Part shown: in pieces, positions 25,080 to 33,992 of the stretch | Layout: every line of letters starts with the position of its first letter | Position numbering within the stretch: the stretch's first letter is position 1 | DNA from: CADCVT01 sp035940955 | Lineage (GTDB): Bacteria > Actinomycetota > Thermoleophilia > Solirubrobacterales > Solirubrobacteraceae | Length of the DNA: 64,000 nt | Direction: 5' to 3' | NCBI GenBank assembly: GCA_035940955.1 | Contig: DASZEJ010000129.1 | Coordinates: 1-64,000 of the forward strand | Made by a program: the position numbers and the translations under genes | Notes under the pieces: generated by a model | Database searches by the model: none | Seen by the model: only the letters and a program-made list of their open reading frames with translations | Told to the model about the DNA's origin: nothing

Positions 25080-26783
25080 GTGCGGCGGATCCTCCTCATC
25101 GGCCTCCTGCTCGCCGCCGCCGCGGGGTTCGTCGCGCTGTCGACCGGCGCGAGCGAGGAGAAGGGCACCGGCGAGTACAAGGTCGAGCTCGACAACGCGT
25201 TCGGCCTGGTCGAGGGCGGGGACTTCAAGGTCGCCGGCGTCAGCGCGGGCAGGATCACGACGCTGGAGGTCGACAAGCGGACCAAGCGCGCGCTGGTCGG
25301 CTTCGAGGTGACCGAGGACGGCTTCGGCTCGCTGCGCACGGACGCGAGCTGCGAGGTCATGCCGCAGTCGCTCGTCGGCGAGTACTTCGTCAACTGCGAG
25401 CCGGGCAAGGCTCGCGAGAAGCTCCAGCCGGGCGACACGATCCCGGTCGAGCGCACCGCCTCGACGGTGCCGCCCGACCTCGTCGCGAACATCATGCGCC
25501 GCCCGCGCCGCGAGCGCCTGCGGCTGATCGTCAACGAGCTGGGCGCCGCCGTCGCCGGCAACGCCGACAACCTCAACGCGGCGCTGCGCCGCGCGAGCCC
25601 GGCGCTGCGCGAGACCAACCGCGTGCTGCGCATCCTCGCCGAGCAGAACCAGGTGCTGGCCGACCTCGCCCGCAACGCCGACGAGGTCGTGGGCGAGCTG
25701 TCGGACAACCGGCGCGAGATCAGCCGCTGGGTGGTCGAGGCGCGCGACACGGCGCGCGCGTCGGCCGAGCGCGACGAGGACATCCGCCGCGGCTTCCAGC
25801 GCCTGCCGACGTTCCTCGCCGAGCTGGAGCCGACGATGCGCGAGCTGGGGCTGACCGTCGAGCGCCAGGGCCCGGCGCTGCAGAACCTCGCCGCCAGCGC
25901 CGACCAGCTCGAGCGGCTGCTGGAGAACATCCCGCCGTTCGCCGAGGCGACGCGGCCGGCGCTGCGCTCGCTCGGCGAGGCGTCGGTCACCGGGCGCCAG
26001 GCCGTCGCGCCGGGCCGCGAGACCGTGCGCCAGCTGAGCCGCTACGCCGAGGGCGTGCCGGAGCTGGGCCGCAACCTGGCGATCATCCTCGAGCACCTCG
26101 ACGACCGCGACAACGCGATCGAGGACGACGCGCGCAGCCCGGGCGGCCAGGGCTACACCGGCCTGGAGGCGCTGCTGCAGTACACGTTCGACCAGACGCT
26201 CGCCGTCAACCTGCACGACGGCAACGTCCACATCCTGCAGGTCTTCCCGTTCGAGGGCGCGTGCGCGCCGTACTCGGACCTGTCGGCGGTGCCCGAGCTG
26301 GGCGAGCAGTGCGGCCGCTTCCTCGGCCCGAACCCGCTCGGCATCAAGAGCGCCGATCCGACCGCCCCGGCCAACTGGGACCGCAACGACCGCGGACCCG
26401 AGGGCGAGGACCCGAACAACCGCCGACGCACCGCGCCCGCCGACCGCGACCTCGCGCGCGACCGCGGCGACGATCGCGGCCGGTCCGGCGGCTCCGGGGG
26501 CGGCGGCTCGGGCGGCTCGGCCGGCGGCGGCGGCACCGGCGGCGGCTCGGGCGGCGGCGGCGACGACGGCGGTGGCGGCGGCGCGCGCCCGCCGGTGAGG
26601 CTGCCCGACCTCGACGACATCCTGCCCGGCGGAGGCGGTGGCGGTGGCGGCGGCGGCGCGCCGCAGGTGCCGCAGACCCCGCAGCCCCCGGCCGTCCGCG
26701 ACCTGCCGAACCTCGGCACGGCCGCGGCGCGCGACGGCGGCGACAGCGACCGGCAGCTCATGGAGTTCCTCTTCGGCTCATGA
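25080..26783 (+). CDS. MCE-family protein 2 with Gly-rich tail
   Basis: A 567-residue MCE protein. GTG start 2 bp after the previous stop. N-terminal anchor (residues 3-21), MCE domain (about 30-125: VEGGDFKVAGVSAGRI, with cysteines in DASCEVMP and NCEPGK), then coiled helical repeats to about 370. From about residue 460 the chain becomes charged and then almost pure Gly/Ser/Asp (26490-26670), with runs of ten glycines, ending with a short hydrophobic motif MEFLFGS. The tail is probably disordered and exposed, perhaps a wall-crossing or binding segment. Coupled by ATGA to the next gene. Confidence 0.85.
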   Translation: MRRILLIGLLLAAAAGFVALSTGASEEKGTGEYKVELDNAFGLVEGGDFKVAGVSAGRITTLEVDKRTKRALVGFEVTEDGFGSLRTDASCEVMPQSLVGEYFVNCEPGKAREKLQPGDTIPVERTASTVPPDLVANIMRRPRRERLRLIVNELGAAVAGNADNLNAALRRASPALRETNRVLRILAEQNQVLADLARNADEVVGELSDNRREISRWVVEARDTARASAERDEDIRRGFQRLPTFLAELEPTMRELGLTVERQGPALQNLAASADQLERLLENIPPFAEATRPALRSLGEASVTGRQAVAPGRETVRQLSRYAEGVPELGRNLAIILEHLDDRDNAIEDDARSPGGQGYTGLEALLQYTFDQTLAVNLHDGNVHILQVFPFEGACAPYSDLSAVPELGEQCGRFLGPNPLGIKSADPTAPANWDRNDRGPEGEDPNNRRRTAPADRDLARDRGDDRGRSGGSGGGGSGGSAGGGGTGGGSGGGGDDGGGGGARPPVRLPDLDDILPGGGGGGGGGGAPQVPQTPQPPAVRDLPNLGTAAARDGGDSDRQLMEFLFGS

Positions 26784-28384
26784 GGCGGGGCAGCGCATCC
26801 ATCGTCGCCAACCCCGTCCTCGTCGGGGCCGTCACCACGCTCGTCGTCGTGGTCGCCGTCTTCCTCGCCTACAACGCGAACAACGGCCTGCCGTTCGTGC
26901 CGTCGCGGACGCTCTACGTCGAGCTGCCCGACGGCGCCGAGGTCAACAAGGGCGTCGAGGTGCGCGAGGGCGGCTTCCGCATCGGCGTGGTCGAGGAGCT
27001 GAAGCCCGGGCGGCTGCGCGACGGCAACGTCGGCGCGATCCTGCGGCTCAAGCTCGACGAGTCGGCGGGCCCGTTCCCGAAGGACTCGCGCGTCGTGGTG
27101 CGCCCGCGCGCGCCGCTGGCGCTGAAGATCCTCGAGTTCGAGCGCGGGCGCAGCAGGCAGTCGCTCCAGGACGGGGCTCACATCCCCTCCGGGCAGACGA
27201 GGATCGCGACCGACCTCGACGAGCTGTACTCGCTGTACGACCGCCCGACGCGCGTCGGCACGGAGCGCAGCCTGACCGGCTTCGGCACCGCGTTCGCCGG
27301 CCGCGGCCAGGACCTCAACGAGACGATCCAGGCGCTGCCGCGCTTCCTGGCCTACCTGCAGCCGGTCATGCGCAACCTGTCGGCCGAGGAGACGCGCCTG
27401 CCGCGCTTCTTCCGGGAGCTCAACGACTTCACGCGCGCGGTCGCGCCGGTGGCCGACCGGTGGGCGCACTCGTTCACCGTCCAGGCCGACACGTTCGACG
27501 CGATCTCCCGCGACCCCGAGGCGCTCAAGGCGACGATCTCCAAGAGCCCGCCGACGATGGACGCGTCGATCCGCTCGTTCCGCGTCCAGCGCCCGTTCCT
27601 GCGCGACACCGCCGCCATGTCGGCCGACCTCGACGTCGCCGCCCGCGAGCTGCGCGCCGCGCTGCCCGACCTCAACCGCGCGCTGGAGGTCGGCACGCCG
27701 GTGACCCGCCGCTCGGTCGAGCTGAACGACGAGCTGCAGAAGACGATGGGCGCGCTGCGCGACCTCACGACCGACCCGACGACGAACGGCGCGCTCCGCG
27801 GCCTGACGGCGACGGTCACGACGCTCCAGCCGCAGCTGCGCTACCTCGGCCCGTTCGTGACCGGCTGCAACTACTGGAACATCTTCTGGACCACGGTTGC
27901 CGAGCACTTCTCGGTCCTCACCCCGACCGGCCAGGCGCAGCGCGTGCTGCTCAACAGCGGCGACGACCAGAACGACGCCGTCGACGCGTTCGGCGCCAAC
28001 GAGCCCGCCAACGGCAAGGGCCTGATGGACCCGGAGGGCGTCCGCCAGTACGCGCACACGAACACCGCGGGCGCGAACGCGATCCAGCCCGACGGCAGCG
28101 TCGACTGCACCCCGGGCCAGCAGGGCTACCCGTACAGCGCCAACAAGGAGAACGGGCCCTTCTACAAGCGGACGGTCATCGACCAGCTCATCAACCTCTT
28201 CCCGGGCGAGGCCCCGGTGAAGGGCGCGACGTTCGACCGCTTCGACGCCGAGGGCCGCGGCATCGGCCAGGGCCCGCCGCGGCTGCCGGAGGGGCAGACG
28301 TTCTCGTTCGCGCCAGAGGGGCGCGCCGCCCAGACGCCGCACGACCTCGAGTCGCTGCGCCGGCACGGAGGGGGCGGCCGGTGA
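26780..28384 (+). CDS. MCE-family protein 3
   Basis: A 534-residue MCE protein: anchor at about residues 12-31, MCE domain (about 38-125: VNKGVEVREGGFRIGVVEEL), helical region rich in PxL/LxP heptads (about 150-380), and a soluble C-terminal domain with two cysteines (VTGCNYWN, SVDCTPGQ) that could form a disulfide outside the membrane. ATG overlaps the stop of MCE2, and its own stop overlaps the GTG of MCE4. It should assemble with the five other MCE subunits into one hetero-oligomeric lipid conduit, as known for mycobacterial Mce complexes. Confidence 0.87.
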   Translation: MRRGSASIVANPVLVGAVTTLVVVVAVFLAYNANNGLPFVPSRTLYVELPDGAEVNKGVEVREGGFRIGVVEELKPGRLRDGNVGAILRLKLDESAGPFPKDSRVVVRPRAPLALKILEFERGRSRQSLQDGAHIPSGQTRIATDLDELYSLYDRPTRVGTERSLTGFGTAFAGRGQDLNETIQALPRFLAYLQPVMRNLSAEETRLPRFFRELNDFTRAVAPVADRWAHSFTVQADTFDAISRDPEALKATISKSPPTMDASIRSFRVQRPFLRDTAAMSADLDVAARELRAALPDLNRALEVGTPVTRRSVELNDELQKTMGALRDLTTDPTTNGALRGLTATVTTLQPQLRYLGPFVTGCNYWNIFWTTVAEHFSVLTPTGQAQRVLLNSGDDQNDAVDAFGANEPANGKGLMDPEGVRQYAHTNTAGANAIQPDGSVDCTPGQQGYPYSANKENGPFYKRTVIDQLINLFPGEAPVKGATFDRFDAEGRGIGQGPPRLPEGQTFSFAPEGRAAQTPHDLESLRRHGGGGR

Positions 28385-29934
28385 GGCGCAACGTCAAGCG
28401 CGGGCTGAGCTACGAGGCGGTGGCGATCATCGCGATCGCCGTCACCGTCGTCGCGACGTACCTGGCGTTCACCAAGCAGCTGCCGTTCAAGGGCAGGTAC
28501 GACGTGAACTTCGTCGTCACGAACGCCCAGAACCTCAAGCCCGGCGCGAAGGTGCGCATCGCCGGCGTCGACGCCGGCAAGGTCACGCGCGTCGAGGGCG
28601 TGGAGCCCGGCGAGGGGGAGACGGGCGCCGCGCGGGTGACGATGGAGATCGTCGACGCGGCGCGCCCGATCCACAAGGACGCGACGCTGAAGATCCGGCC
28701 GCGCATCTTCTTCGAGGGCAACTTCTTCGTCGACCTGCAGCCGGGATCGCCGCACGCGCCGGAGCTGGGCGACGGGGAGACGATCCCGATCAACCAGACC
28801 GCCAACGCCGTCCAGTTCGACCAGATCCTCTCCTCGCTGCAGAGCGACACCCGCAGCGACCTGCGCAACGTCCTCGACGAGCTGAACAAGGCCTACGGCG
28901 GCGGCGGCGCCGAGGCGATCAACCGCACGACGCGCCACTGGGCGCCGGCCTACCGCAGCACCGCGATCGTCAACGACGCGCTGCTCGGGCGCTTCGAGCA
29001 CGACCTCTCCGGCTACGTCGACGGGGCCGGCACGGTCGCCGACGCGCTGACGCGCAACCGGCGCCAGCTCCAGGACCTGATCCGCGACCTGCGCATCACC
29101 GCCGGCGCGTTCGCCGCCGAGGGCGACGAGCTGCAGCGCGCGATCGGCGAGCTGCCGCGCACGCTGCGCGCCGGCCAGACCGCGCTCGCCGCGCTCAACG
29201 CCGCGTTCCCGCCGCTGCGCCGCTTCGTCGCCGACCTGCGGCCCGGCGTGCGGTCGAGCCTGCCGGCGATCGAGGCGCAGATCCCGTTCGTGCGCCAGCT
29301 GCGCGGCCTCGTCCAGCAGTCCGAGCTGCGCGGCCTCGCCGCCGACCTGCGGGCCGCGGTGCCCGCGCTGACGCGGCTCAACAAGGCGACGATCCCGCTG
29401 CTCGAGCAGGTGCGGCCGGCGTCGAGCTGCCAGAACGAGGTCATCCTGCCGTGGACCCTCGACAAGATCGAGGACCCCGACTTCCCGGCGATCGGCCCGG
29501 TCTACCAGGAGCAGCCCAAGCCGCTGGTCGGCCTGTCCGGCGAGAGCCGCACGCACGACGCCAACGGCCAGTACTTCCGCGTGTCGCTCAACGCCGCGCA
29601 GTTCGCGACCGCCACGCTCGACGACCGCTTCCTGCTCACCGACCGCCCGCCGGTCGGCGCCAACCCGCCGCAGCCCAAGAGCCGCCCGCCGCTGCGGCCG
29701 GACGTGCCGTGCGAGACGCAGGAGCAGCCGGACCTGCACACCCGCCAGGACCGCATCGAGGGCACGTTCAGGGTGCGCGGCGCGCCCGCCGACCTGGAGC
29801 GCAAGTCGCGCGAGATCGCGGCGACGTGGCTGAAGGGCGAGCTGATGAGGACCGGCCGCTACGGCAAGGTCAAGGTCGACGACACGCCGATCGCCCCGTC
29901 CGAGGTCCCGCTGATCGGGAAGGGCGCGCGATGA
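28381..29934 (+). CDS. MCE-family protein 4
   Basis: A 517-residue MCE protein with GTG start overlapping the MCE3 stop (GTGA). Anchor at about residues 13-30, MCE domain (about 37-130: NLKPGAKVRIAGVDAGKV and FEGNFFVDLQPGSP), helical stalk to about 340, then a C-terminal region with ASSCQNEVILPW and a repeated Pro-rich segment before a conserved-looking helix. Length and layout match its neighbours, so all six products probably pack side by side. No lipobox is seen. Confidence 0.87.
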   Translation: MRRNVKRGLSYEAVAIIAIAVTVVATYLAFTKQLPFKGRYDVNFVVTNAQNLKPGAKVRIAGVDAGKVTRVEGVEPGEGETGAARVTMEIVDAARPIHKDATLKIRPRIFFEGNFFVDLQPGSPHAPELGDGETIPINQTANAVQFDQILSSLQSDTRSDLRNVLDELNKAYGGGGAEAINRTTRHWAPAYRSTAIVNDALLGRFEHDLSGYVDGAGTVADALTRNRRQLQDLIRDLRITAGAFAAEGDELQRAIGELPRTLRAGQTALAALNAAFPPLRRFVADLRPGVRSSLPAIEAQIPFVRQLRGLVQQSELRGLAADLRAAVPALTRLNKATIPLLEQVRPASSCQNEVILPWTLDKIEDPDFPAIGPVYQEQPKPLVGLSGESRTHDANGQYFRVSLNAAQFATATLDDRFLLTDRPPVGANPPQPKSRPPLRPDVPCETQEQPDLHTRQDRIEGTFRVRGAPADLERKSREIAATWLKGELMRTGRYGKVKVDDTPIAPSEVPLIGKGAR

Positions 29935-31346
29935 GGAAGGCGATCCGCGACCACGCCCGCGACTTCGCCGCGATCATCGTGCTGGCGGTCATCGCGGTCG
30001 GCGTCGGCGGCTACATCCTGACCCAGCAGCGGATGCGCTTCCCGATCGTCGACGAGAAGCCGATCCGGCTGAAGGCCGAGTTCTCCACCGCGCAGGCCGT
30101 CATCCCCGGCCAGGGCCAGACCGTGCGCGTGTCGGGCGTCAAGGTCGGCGACGTGGGCAAGGTCGAGCTGAAGGACGGCCGCGCGCTCGTCGAGCTGCAG
30201 GTGCTGCCCGAGTACCGGGACCTCATCCGCCAGGACGCGACGGTGCTGCTGCGCTCGAAGACGGCGCTGAAGGACATGTTCATCGAGGTCCAGCCGGGCG
30301 ACGGACCGGTGGCGAAGGACGGGTTCACGATCCCCGTCGCCAACACCGCGCCGGACGTCAACCCGGACGAGCTGTGGGCGATGCTCGACGACGACACGCG
30401 CGACTACCTGCGCCTGCTGATCGACGGCGCGTCAGGCGGCCTGGAGGGCCGCGGCGACGACCTGCGCGAGGTCTTCGAGCGCTTCGAGCCGACGCACCGC
30501 GACCTGGCCCGGATCAACACGAAGGTCGCCGAGCGGCGCGAGAACCTGCGCCGGCTGATCACCAACCTCAACCGCCTGAACGGCGAGCTGGCCCGCAAGG
30601 ACGACGACCTGGCCCAGCTCGTCGACACCGCGTCGCGCGTCTTCCGCGCGTTCGCCGCCGAGGAGGGCAACATCACCACCGCCGTCGACCGGCTGCCCGA
30701 GGCGCTCGAGCAGACGACCGACACGCTGGTCAAGGTCGAGCGGTTCGCCAACATCCTGCGCCCCGCGACCGAGCGGCTCGGGCCGGCGGTGCGCGGGCTG
30801 GACGAGGCCAACCGCTCGCTGATCCCGCTGGCCAACGAGGGCACCCCGATCCTCCGCGACCGCGTCCGCCCGTTCGTCCGCGAGGCGCAGCCGCTCGTCG
30901 AGGAGCTGGGGCCCGCGGCGGGGCGGCTCGCCAGGTCGACCCCCGACCTGACGCGCAGCTTCGTGGTCCTCAACCACCTGTTCAACATGGTCGGCTACAA
31001 CAAGGACGGGCGCGAGGGCGCCGACGACCCGGACCGCGACGAGGGCTACCTGTTCTGGATCGCGTGGCTCGGCCACGTCGGCGGCGCGGTGTTCTCGACG
31101 TCGGACAACGGCGGCACGCTGCGCCCGGTCGCGCTGCAGGCCAACTGCCAGACGATCAAGAGCTCCCTGCAGGAGCAGCCGCAGCTCGGCTTCCTGCAGG
31201 CGCTGACCGACGCGCTGTTCGACCCGCGGATCTGCCCGGAGGGCGTCGACCCGTCGCTCCTGGACCAGCTGCAGGACCAGGTGCTCGGGAACCTGCCGGA
31301 CCTGCCGCTGCCGCGCGAGCGCCGCCGCCGGGGAGGGGGGCGCTAG
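29931..31346 (+). CDS. MCE-family protein 5
   Basis: A 471-residue MCE protein. ATG overlaps the MCE4 stop. Membrane helix at about residues 12-30, MCE domain (about 42-125: VIPGQGQTVRVSGVKVGDV and LKDMFIEVQPGDG), helical stalk (about 150-340) with clear leucine heptads, and a C-terminal domain with cysteines (QANCQTIK, PRICPEG) that may be oxidised outside the cell. The final residues are Arg/Gly rich. Its TAG stop shares one base with the GTG of MCE6. Confidence 0.87.
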   Translation: MRKAIRDHARDFAAIIVLAVIAVGVGGYILTQQRMRFPIVDEKPIRLKAEFSTAQAVIPGQGQTVRVSGVKVGDVGKVELKDGRALVELQVLPEYRDLIRQDATVLLRSKTALKDMFIEVQPGDGPVAKDGFTIPVANTAPDVNPDELWAMLDDDTRDYLRLLIDGASGGLEGRGDDLREVFERFEPTHRDLARINTKVAERRENLRRLITNLNRLNGELARKDDDLAQLVDTASRVFRAFAAEEGNITTAVDRLPEALEQTTDTLVKVERFANILRPATERLGPAVRGLDEANRSLIPLANEGTPILRDRVRPFVREAQPLVEELGPAAGRLARSTPDLTRSFVVLNHLFNMVGYNKDGREGADDPDRDEGYLFWIAWLGHVGGAVFSTSDNGGTLRPVALQANCQTIKSSLQEQPQLGFLQALTDALFDPRICPEGVDPSLLDQLQDQVLGNLPDLPLPRERRRRGGGR

Positions 31347-32803
31347 TGCAGAAGCAGGCCCCGACCATCGGCCGGCTGCTGACGATGGTGCTCTTCGCGC
31401 TCTCCTGCTTCGGGCTGCTGCTGTTCCTCTGGCTGGCGTTCGGCGGCCCCGTGCCGCTCAAGCCCAAGGGCTACCGCTTCACGGTCGCCGTCCCGGAGGC
31501 CAACCAGCTCGCGATCGAGGCCGACGTGCGCAGCTCCGGCGTGCCGGTCGGCAAGGTCAAGGCGCTCGAGCAGGCGCCGCGCGGCAACAAGACGCTGGTG
31601 ACCGTCGAGCTGGACCGCAGGTACGCGCCGCTCGACGCCGACGCGCGCGTCATCCAGCGCCAGAAGACGATCCTCGGCGAGAAGTACCTGGAGATCACGC
31701 GCGGCACGCCGGGCGGCCCGTCGATCGCCGAGGACGGGCGCCTGCCGGACGCCCGCGTGGAGGACACCGTCGAGCTGGACGAGGTGCTGAGCATCCTCGA
31801 CACGCCGACCCAGCGCTTCTTCCGCCAGTGGCAGCAGGACACCGGCAGGGCCGTCCACGACCGCGGCACGGACCTCAACGACGCGTTCGGCAACCTGCCG
31901 CGCTTCGTCGCCGGCGGCCAGGACGTGCTGCAGGTGCTGAACGCGCACGAGCGCGCCGTCAGCCGGCTCGTCCGCAACACCGGCGTCGTGTTCGGCGCGC
32001 TGACCGAGCGCGAGGACCAGCTCCGCGCGCTGATGGTCAACACCGACGAGGCGTTCTCGGCGACCGCCGAGCAGAAGGAGGCGCTCGCCGAGACGTTCCG
32101 CATCTTCCCGACGTTCCTCGACGAGTCGCGCCTGACGATGGTCGACCTCGAGTCGTTCTCCCGCCAGACCCGCCCCCTGGTGCGCGACCTGCGCCCGGCG
32201 CTGCGTGACCTGGCGCCGACGCTGCGCGACGTCCGCGCGCTCGCGCCCGACCTGACGAACTTCTACCGCGACCTCGACCCGCTCATCACGGTCTCGCGCC
32301 GCGGCCTGCCCGCGCTGCGCGAGGTGCTCGTCGGCGCGCGCCCGCTGCTCGGCCAGCTGCAGCCGTTCCTCGAGCAGCTCAACCCGATCCTCGAGTGGCT
32401 CGAGTACCAGCAGCACTCGACGGCCGACTTCTTCTCGAACGGCGGCGGCGCGCTGATCGACACGGCGCCGGCGCTGAAGGGGCTCGACCCGCGCGAGATC
32501 GGCCACTACCTCGGCCAGTTCGGCGTGACCGGCGAGGAGACGTTCACGTCGCTGCAGCCCGAGCGGCCGGAGAACCAGCGCGGCAACGCGTACCCGGACG
32601 CGACGATGCTGTTCGACCCCGAGGCCGGCAAGCGGCTGATCTTCGCCAGCTGGGACTGCTCGAACACCGGCCAGCCCGGCATCGGCGAGTACATGACGGA
32701 GAAGGGCGACACGTCCGACATGCCGTCGTGCTGGGAGAAGCGGCTGCCCGGCCCGACGCGCTTCCCGCACATCCAGGCGGCCGACTACTCCAAGGGGGGC
32801 TGA
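31346..32803 (+). CDS. MCE-family protein 6
   Basis: A 485-residue MCE protein, last of the six. GTG start overlaps the previous stop by one base and follows a GGGAGGGGGG ribosome binding site. Anchor at about residues 12-32, MCE domain (about 42-125: IEADVRSSGVPVGKVKAL, then TILGEKYLEITRG), long helical stalk with RPLVRDLRPALRDLAPTLRD repeats near 270-295, and a C-terminal domain with two cysteines (SWDCSNTG, MPSCWEK). It is followed at once by a small four-helix membrane protein in the same transcript. Confidence 0.87.
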   Translation: MQKQAPTIGRLLTMVLFALSCFGLLLFLWLAFGGPVPLKPKGYRFTVAVPEANQLAIEADVRSSGVPVGKVKALEQAPRGNKTLVTVELDRRYAPLDADARVIQRQKTILGEKYLEITRGTPGGPSIAEDGRLPDARVEDTVELDEVLSILDTPTQRFFRQWQQDTGRAVHDRGTDLNDAFGNLPRFVAGGQDVLQVLNAHERAVSRLVRNTGVVFGALTEREDQLRALMVNTDEAFSATAEQKEALAETFRIFPTFLDESRLTMVDLESFSRQTRPLVRDLRPALRDLAPTLRDVRALAPDLTNFYRDLDPLITVSRRGLPALREVLVGARPLLGQLQPFLEQLNPILEWLEYQQHSTADFFSNGGGALIDTAPALKGLDPREIGHYLGQFGVTGEETFTSLQPERPENQRGNAYPDATMLFDPEAGKRLIFASWDCSNTGQPGIGEYMTEKGDTSDMPSCWEKRLPGPTRFPHIQAADYSKGG

Positions 32804-33189
32804 TGAGCTCAGTGACGCTGCTTCGGGAGCGCACCCACGCGCTCGAGTTCGTGCTGGTGGTCGTGGTGCCGATCGTCTTCGGCGCGATCACCGGCGTCAT
32901 GCTCGGCGTGAGCGAGGCGGCCTACACCGCGCTCGCGCTGCTCGGCATCCTCGGCGGCTTCGTCGCCGGCCTCGAGCACGAGGGCGCGCTCGAGGGCTTC
33001 TACCGCGGGCTGCTCGGCGGGCTGGAGTTCGGGCTGGCGATCCTCGTCGCGAACGGGCTGCTGGACGAGGAGCCGAAGGCGCACCTGCCCGACCCGGAGG
33101 TGCTGCTCGTCGTGATCACGGCGGCGTTCGGCGCCGCGCTGGGCGCGCTCGGCGGCTGGCTGCGCCTGCGCCGGACGCGCCGCGCGTAG
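32803..33189 (+). CDS. Small four-helix membrane protein of the MCE operon
   Basis: A 128-residue protein with four hydrophobic helices (about residues 14-32, 38-56, 70-85, 98-118) and a basic C-terminus. ATG overlaps the stop of MCE6, so it is coupled to the MCE genes. It is too short and unlike YrbE/MlaE to be the usual permease. It may help place or close the MCE complex at the membrane; this is an inference from operon position. I do not recognise a named family. Confidence 0.7.
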   Translation: MSSVTLLRERTHALEFVLVVVVPIVFGAITGVMLGVSEAAYTALALLGILGGFVAGLEHEGALEGFYRGLLGGLEFGLAILVANGLLDEEPKAHLPDPEVLLVVITAAFGAALGALGGWLRLRRTRRA

Positions 33190-33200
33190 CGGGTCTGGGC

Positions 33201-33890
33201 CTACGCGACCGCGGTCCGCGAGCTGCTGGCCGCGGCGCCGCCGCCGCAGAGGGCGAGCACGCTCTCGGCGAGCCGCTCGTCGCCCTCGAACGACAGGCCG
33301 CCGCGCCCGCCGCTGGGGCTGAACGCCTCGATCCAGGCGGTCTCCGAGCCGGTCACGCGCGCGTCGGCGTCGCCCGGCTCGCTGCGCTCGGAGATCGTCA
33401 GCCGGTCGCGCTCGAGGCGCATCGCGTACGTCGCGTGGTCGCGGCCGGTCACGACCAGCTCGACCGTGCCCGTCCCGGAGCGCGGCGGGACGGGCATGCC
33501 GGTCGCCGAGCGCAGGATCGCGCCGACGTCGATCGCCTCGCCGGGGCGCGGCGGGCTCCAGGCCCACTCGTAGCCCCAGCGCGCGAGGGCGCTGACGACC
33601 GGCAGGACGTCGCGCGCCCGCTCGGTCAGCTCGTAGTCGACGCGCGGCGGGACCTCGCGGTACCGCTGGCGGGTCAGCAGCCCGTCGGCGACCATGCGGT
33701 TCAGCCGCGAGCGGAGCTGCTCGGTGGAGATCCCTGGAAGGACGCGCTGCAGCTCCACGAAGCGGCGCGGTCCGCCCGCGAGGTCGCGGATGATCAGCAG
33801 CGTCCACTTGTCCCCGACGAGGTCGAGAGCGCGGGCGTCGGGGGACCACTGGTGATAGGGATGCCGTTTGGGGGGCGGGGCGGCCGGCAT
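33201..33890 (-). CDS. HxlR-family regulator with C-terminal SCP2-like domain
   Basis: A 229-residue protein. Residues 10-100 form a winged helix of the HxlR type (ALDLVGDKWTLLIIRDLAGG, FVELQRVLPGISTEQLRSRL). The C-terminal 100 residues (TGTVELVVTGRDHATYAMR, DARVTGSETAWIEAFS) resemble an SCP2-like sterol-carrier fold and may bind a lipid or hydrophobic effector. A TATGGT box (33904-33899) lies 8 nt before ATG 33890, predicting a leaderless mRNA. It is divergent from a kappa-GST-like gene across 102 bp that contain a perfect palindrome. The neighbouring MCE lipid operon ends 11 bp from its stop. Confidence 0.85.
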   Translation of the reverse strand: MPAAPPPKRHPYHQWSPDARALDLVGDKWTLLIIRDLAGGPRRFVELQRVLPGISTEQLRSRLNRMVADGLLTRQRYREVPPRVDYELTERARDVLPVVSALARWGYEWAWSPPRPGEAIDVGAILRSATGMPVPPRSGTGTVELVVTGRDHATYAMRLERDRLTISERSEPGDADARVTGSETAWIEAFSPSGGRGGLSFEGDERLAESVLALCGGGAAASSSRTAVA

Positions 33891-33951
33891 ATGGAGCGAC
33901 CATACACCGGGGCGCGGTGTTGCAGGCACTTTTGATGGACGCCTGGACGAC

Positions 33952-33965
33952 AACTTGCGCAAGTT
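33952..33965. promoter_or_regulatory. Perfect 14-bp palindrome, likely HxlR operator
   Basis: AACTTGCGCAAGTT is a perfect inverted repeat in the gap between the HxlR-type gene and the divergent thioredoxin-fold gene, 28 bp before the GTG of the latter. Its size and place fit a dimeric winged-helix repressor site. Binding by the adjacent regulator is inferred. Confidence 0.55.
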
Positions 33966-33992
33966 CTGCAGGGACTTGGCGTTCAAGCGGTC

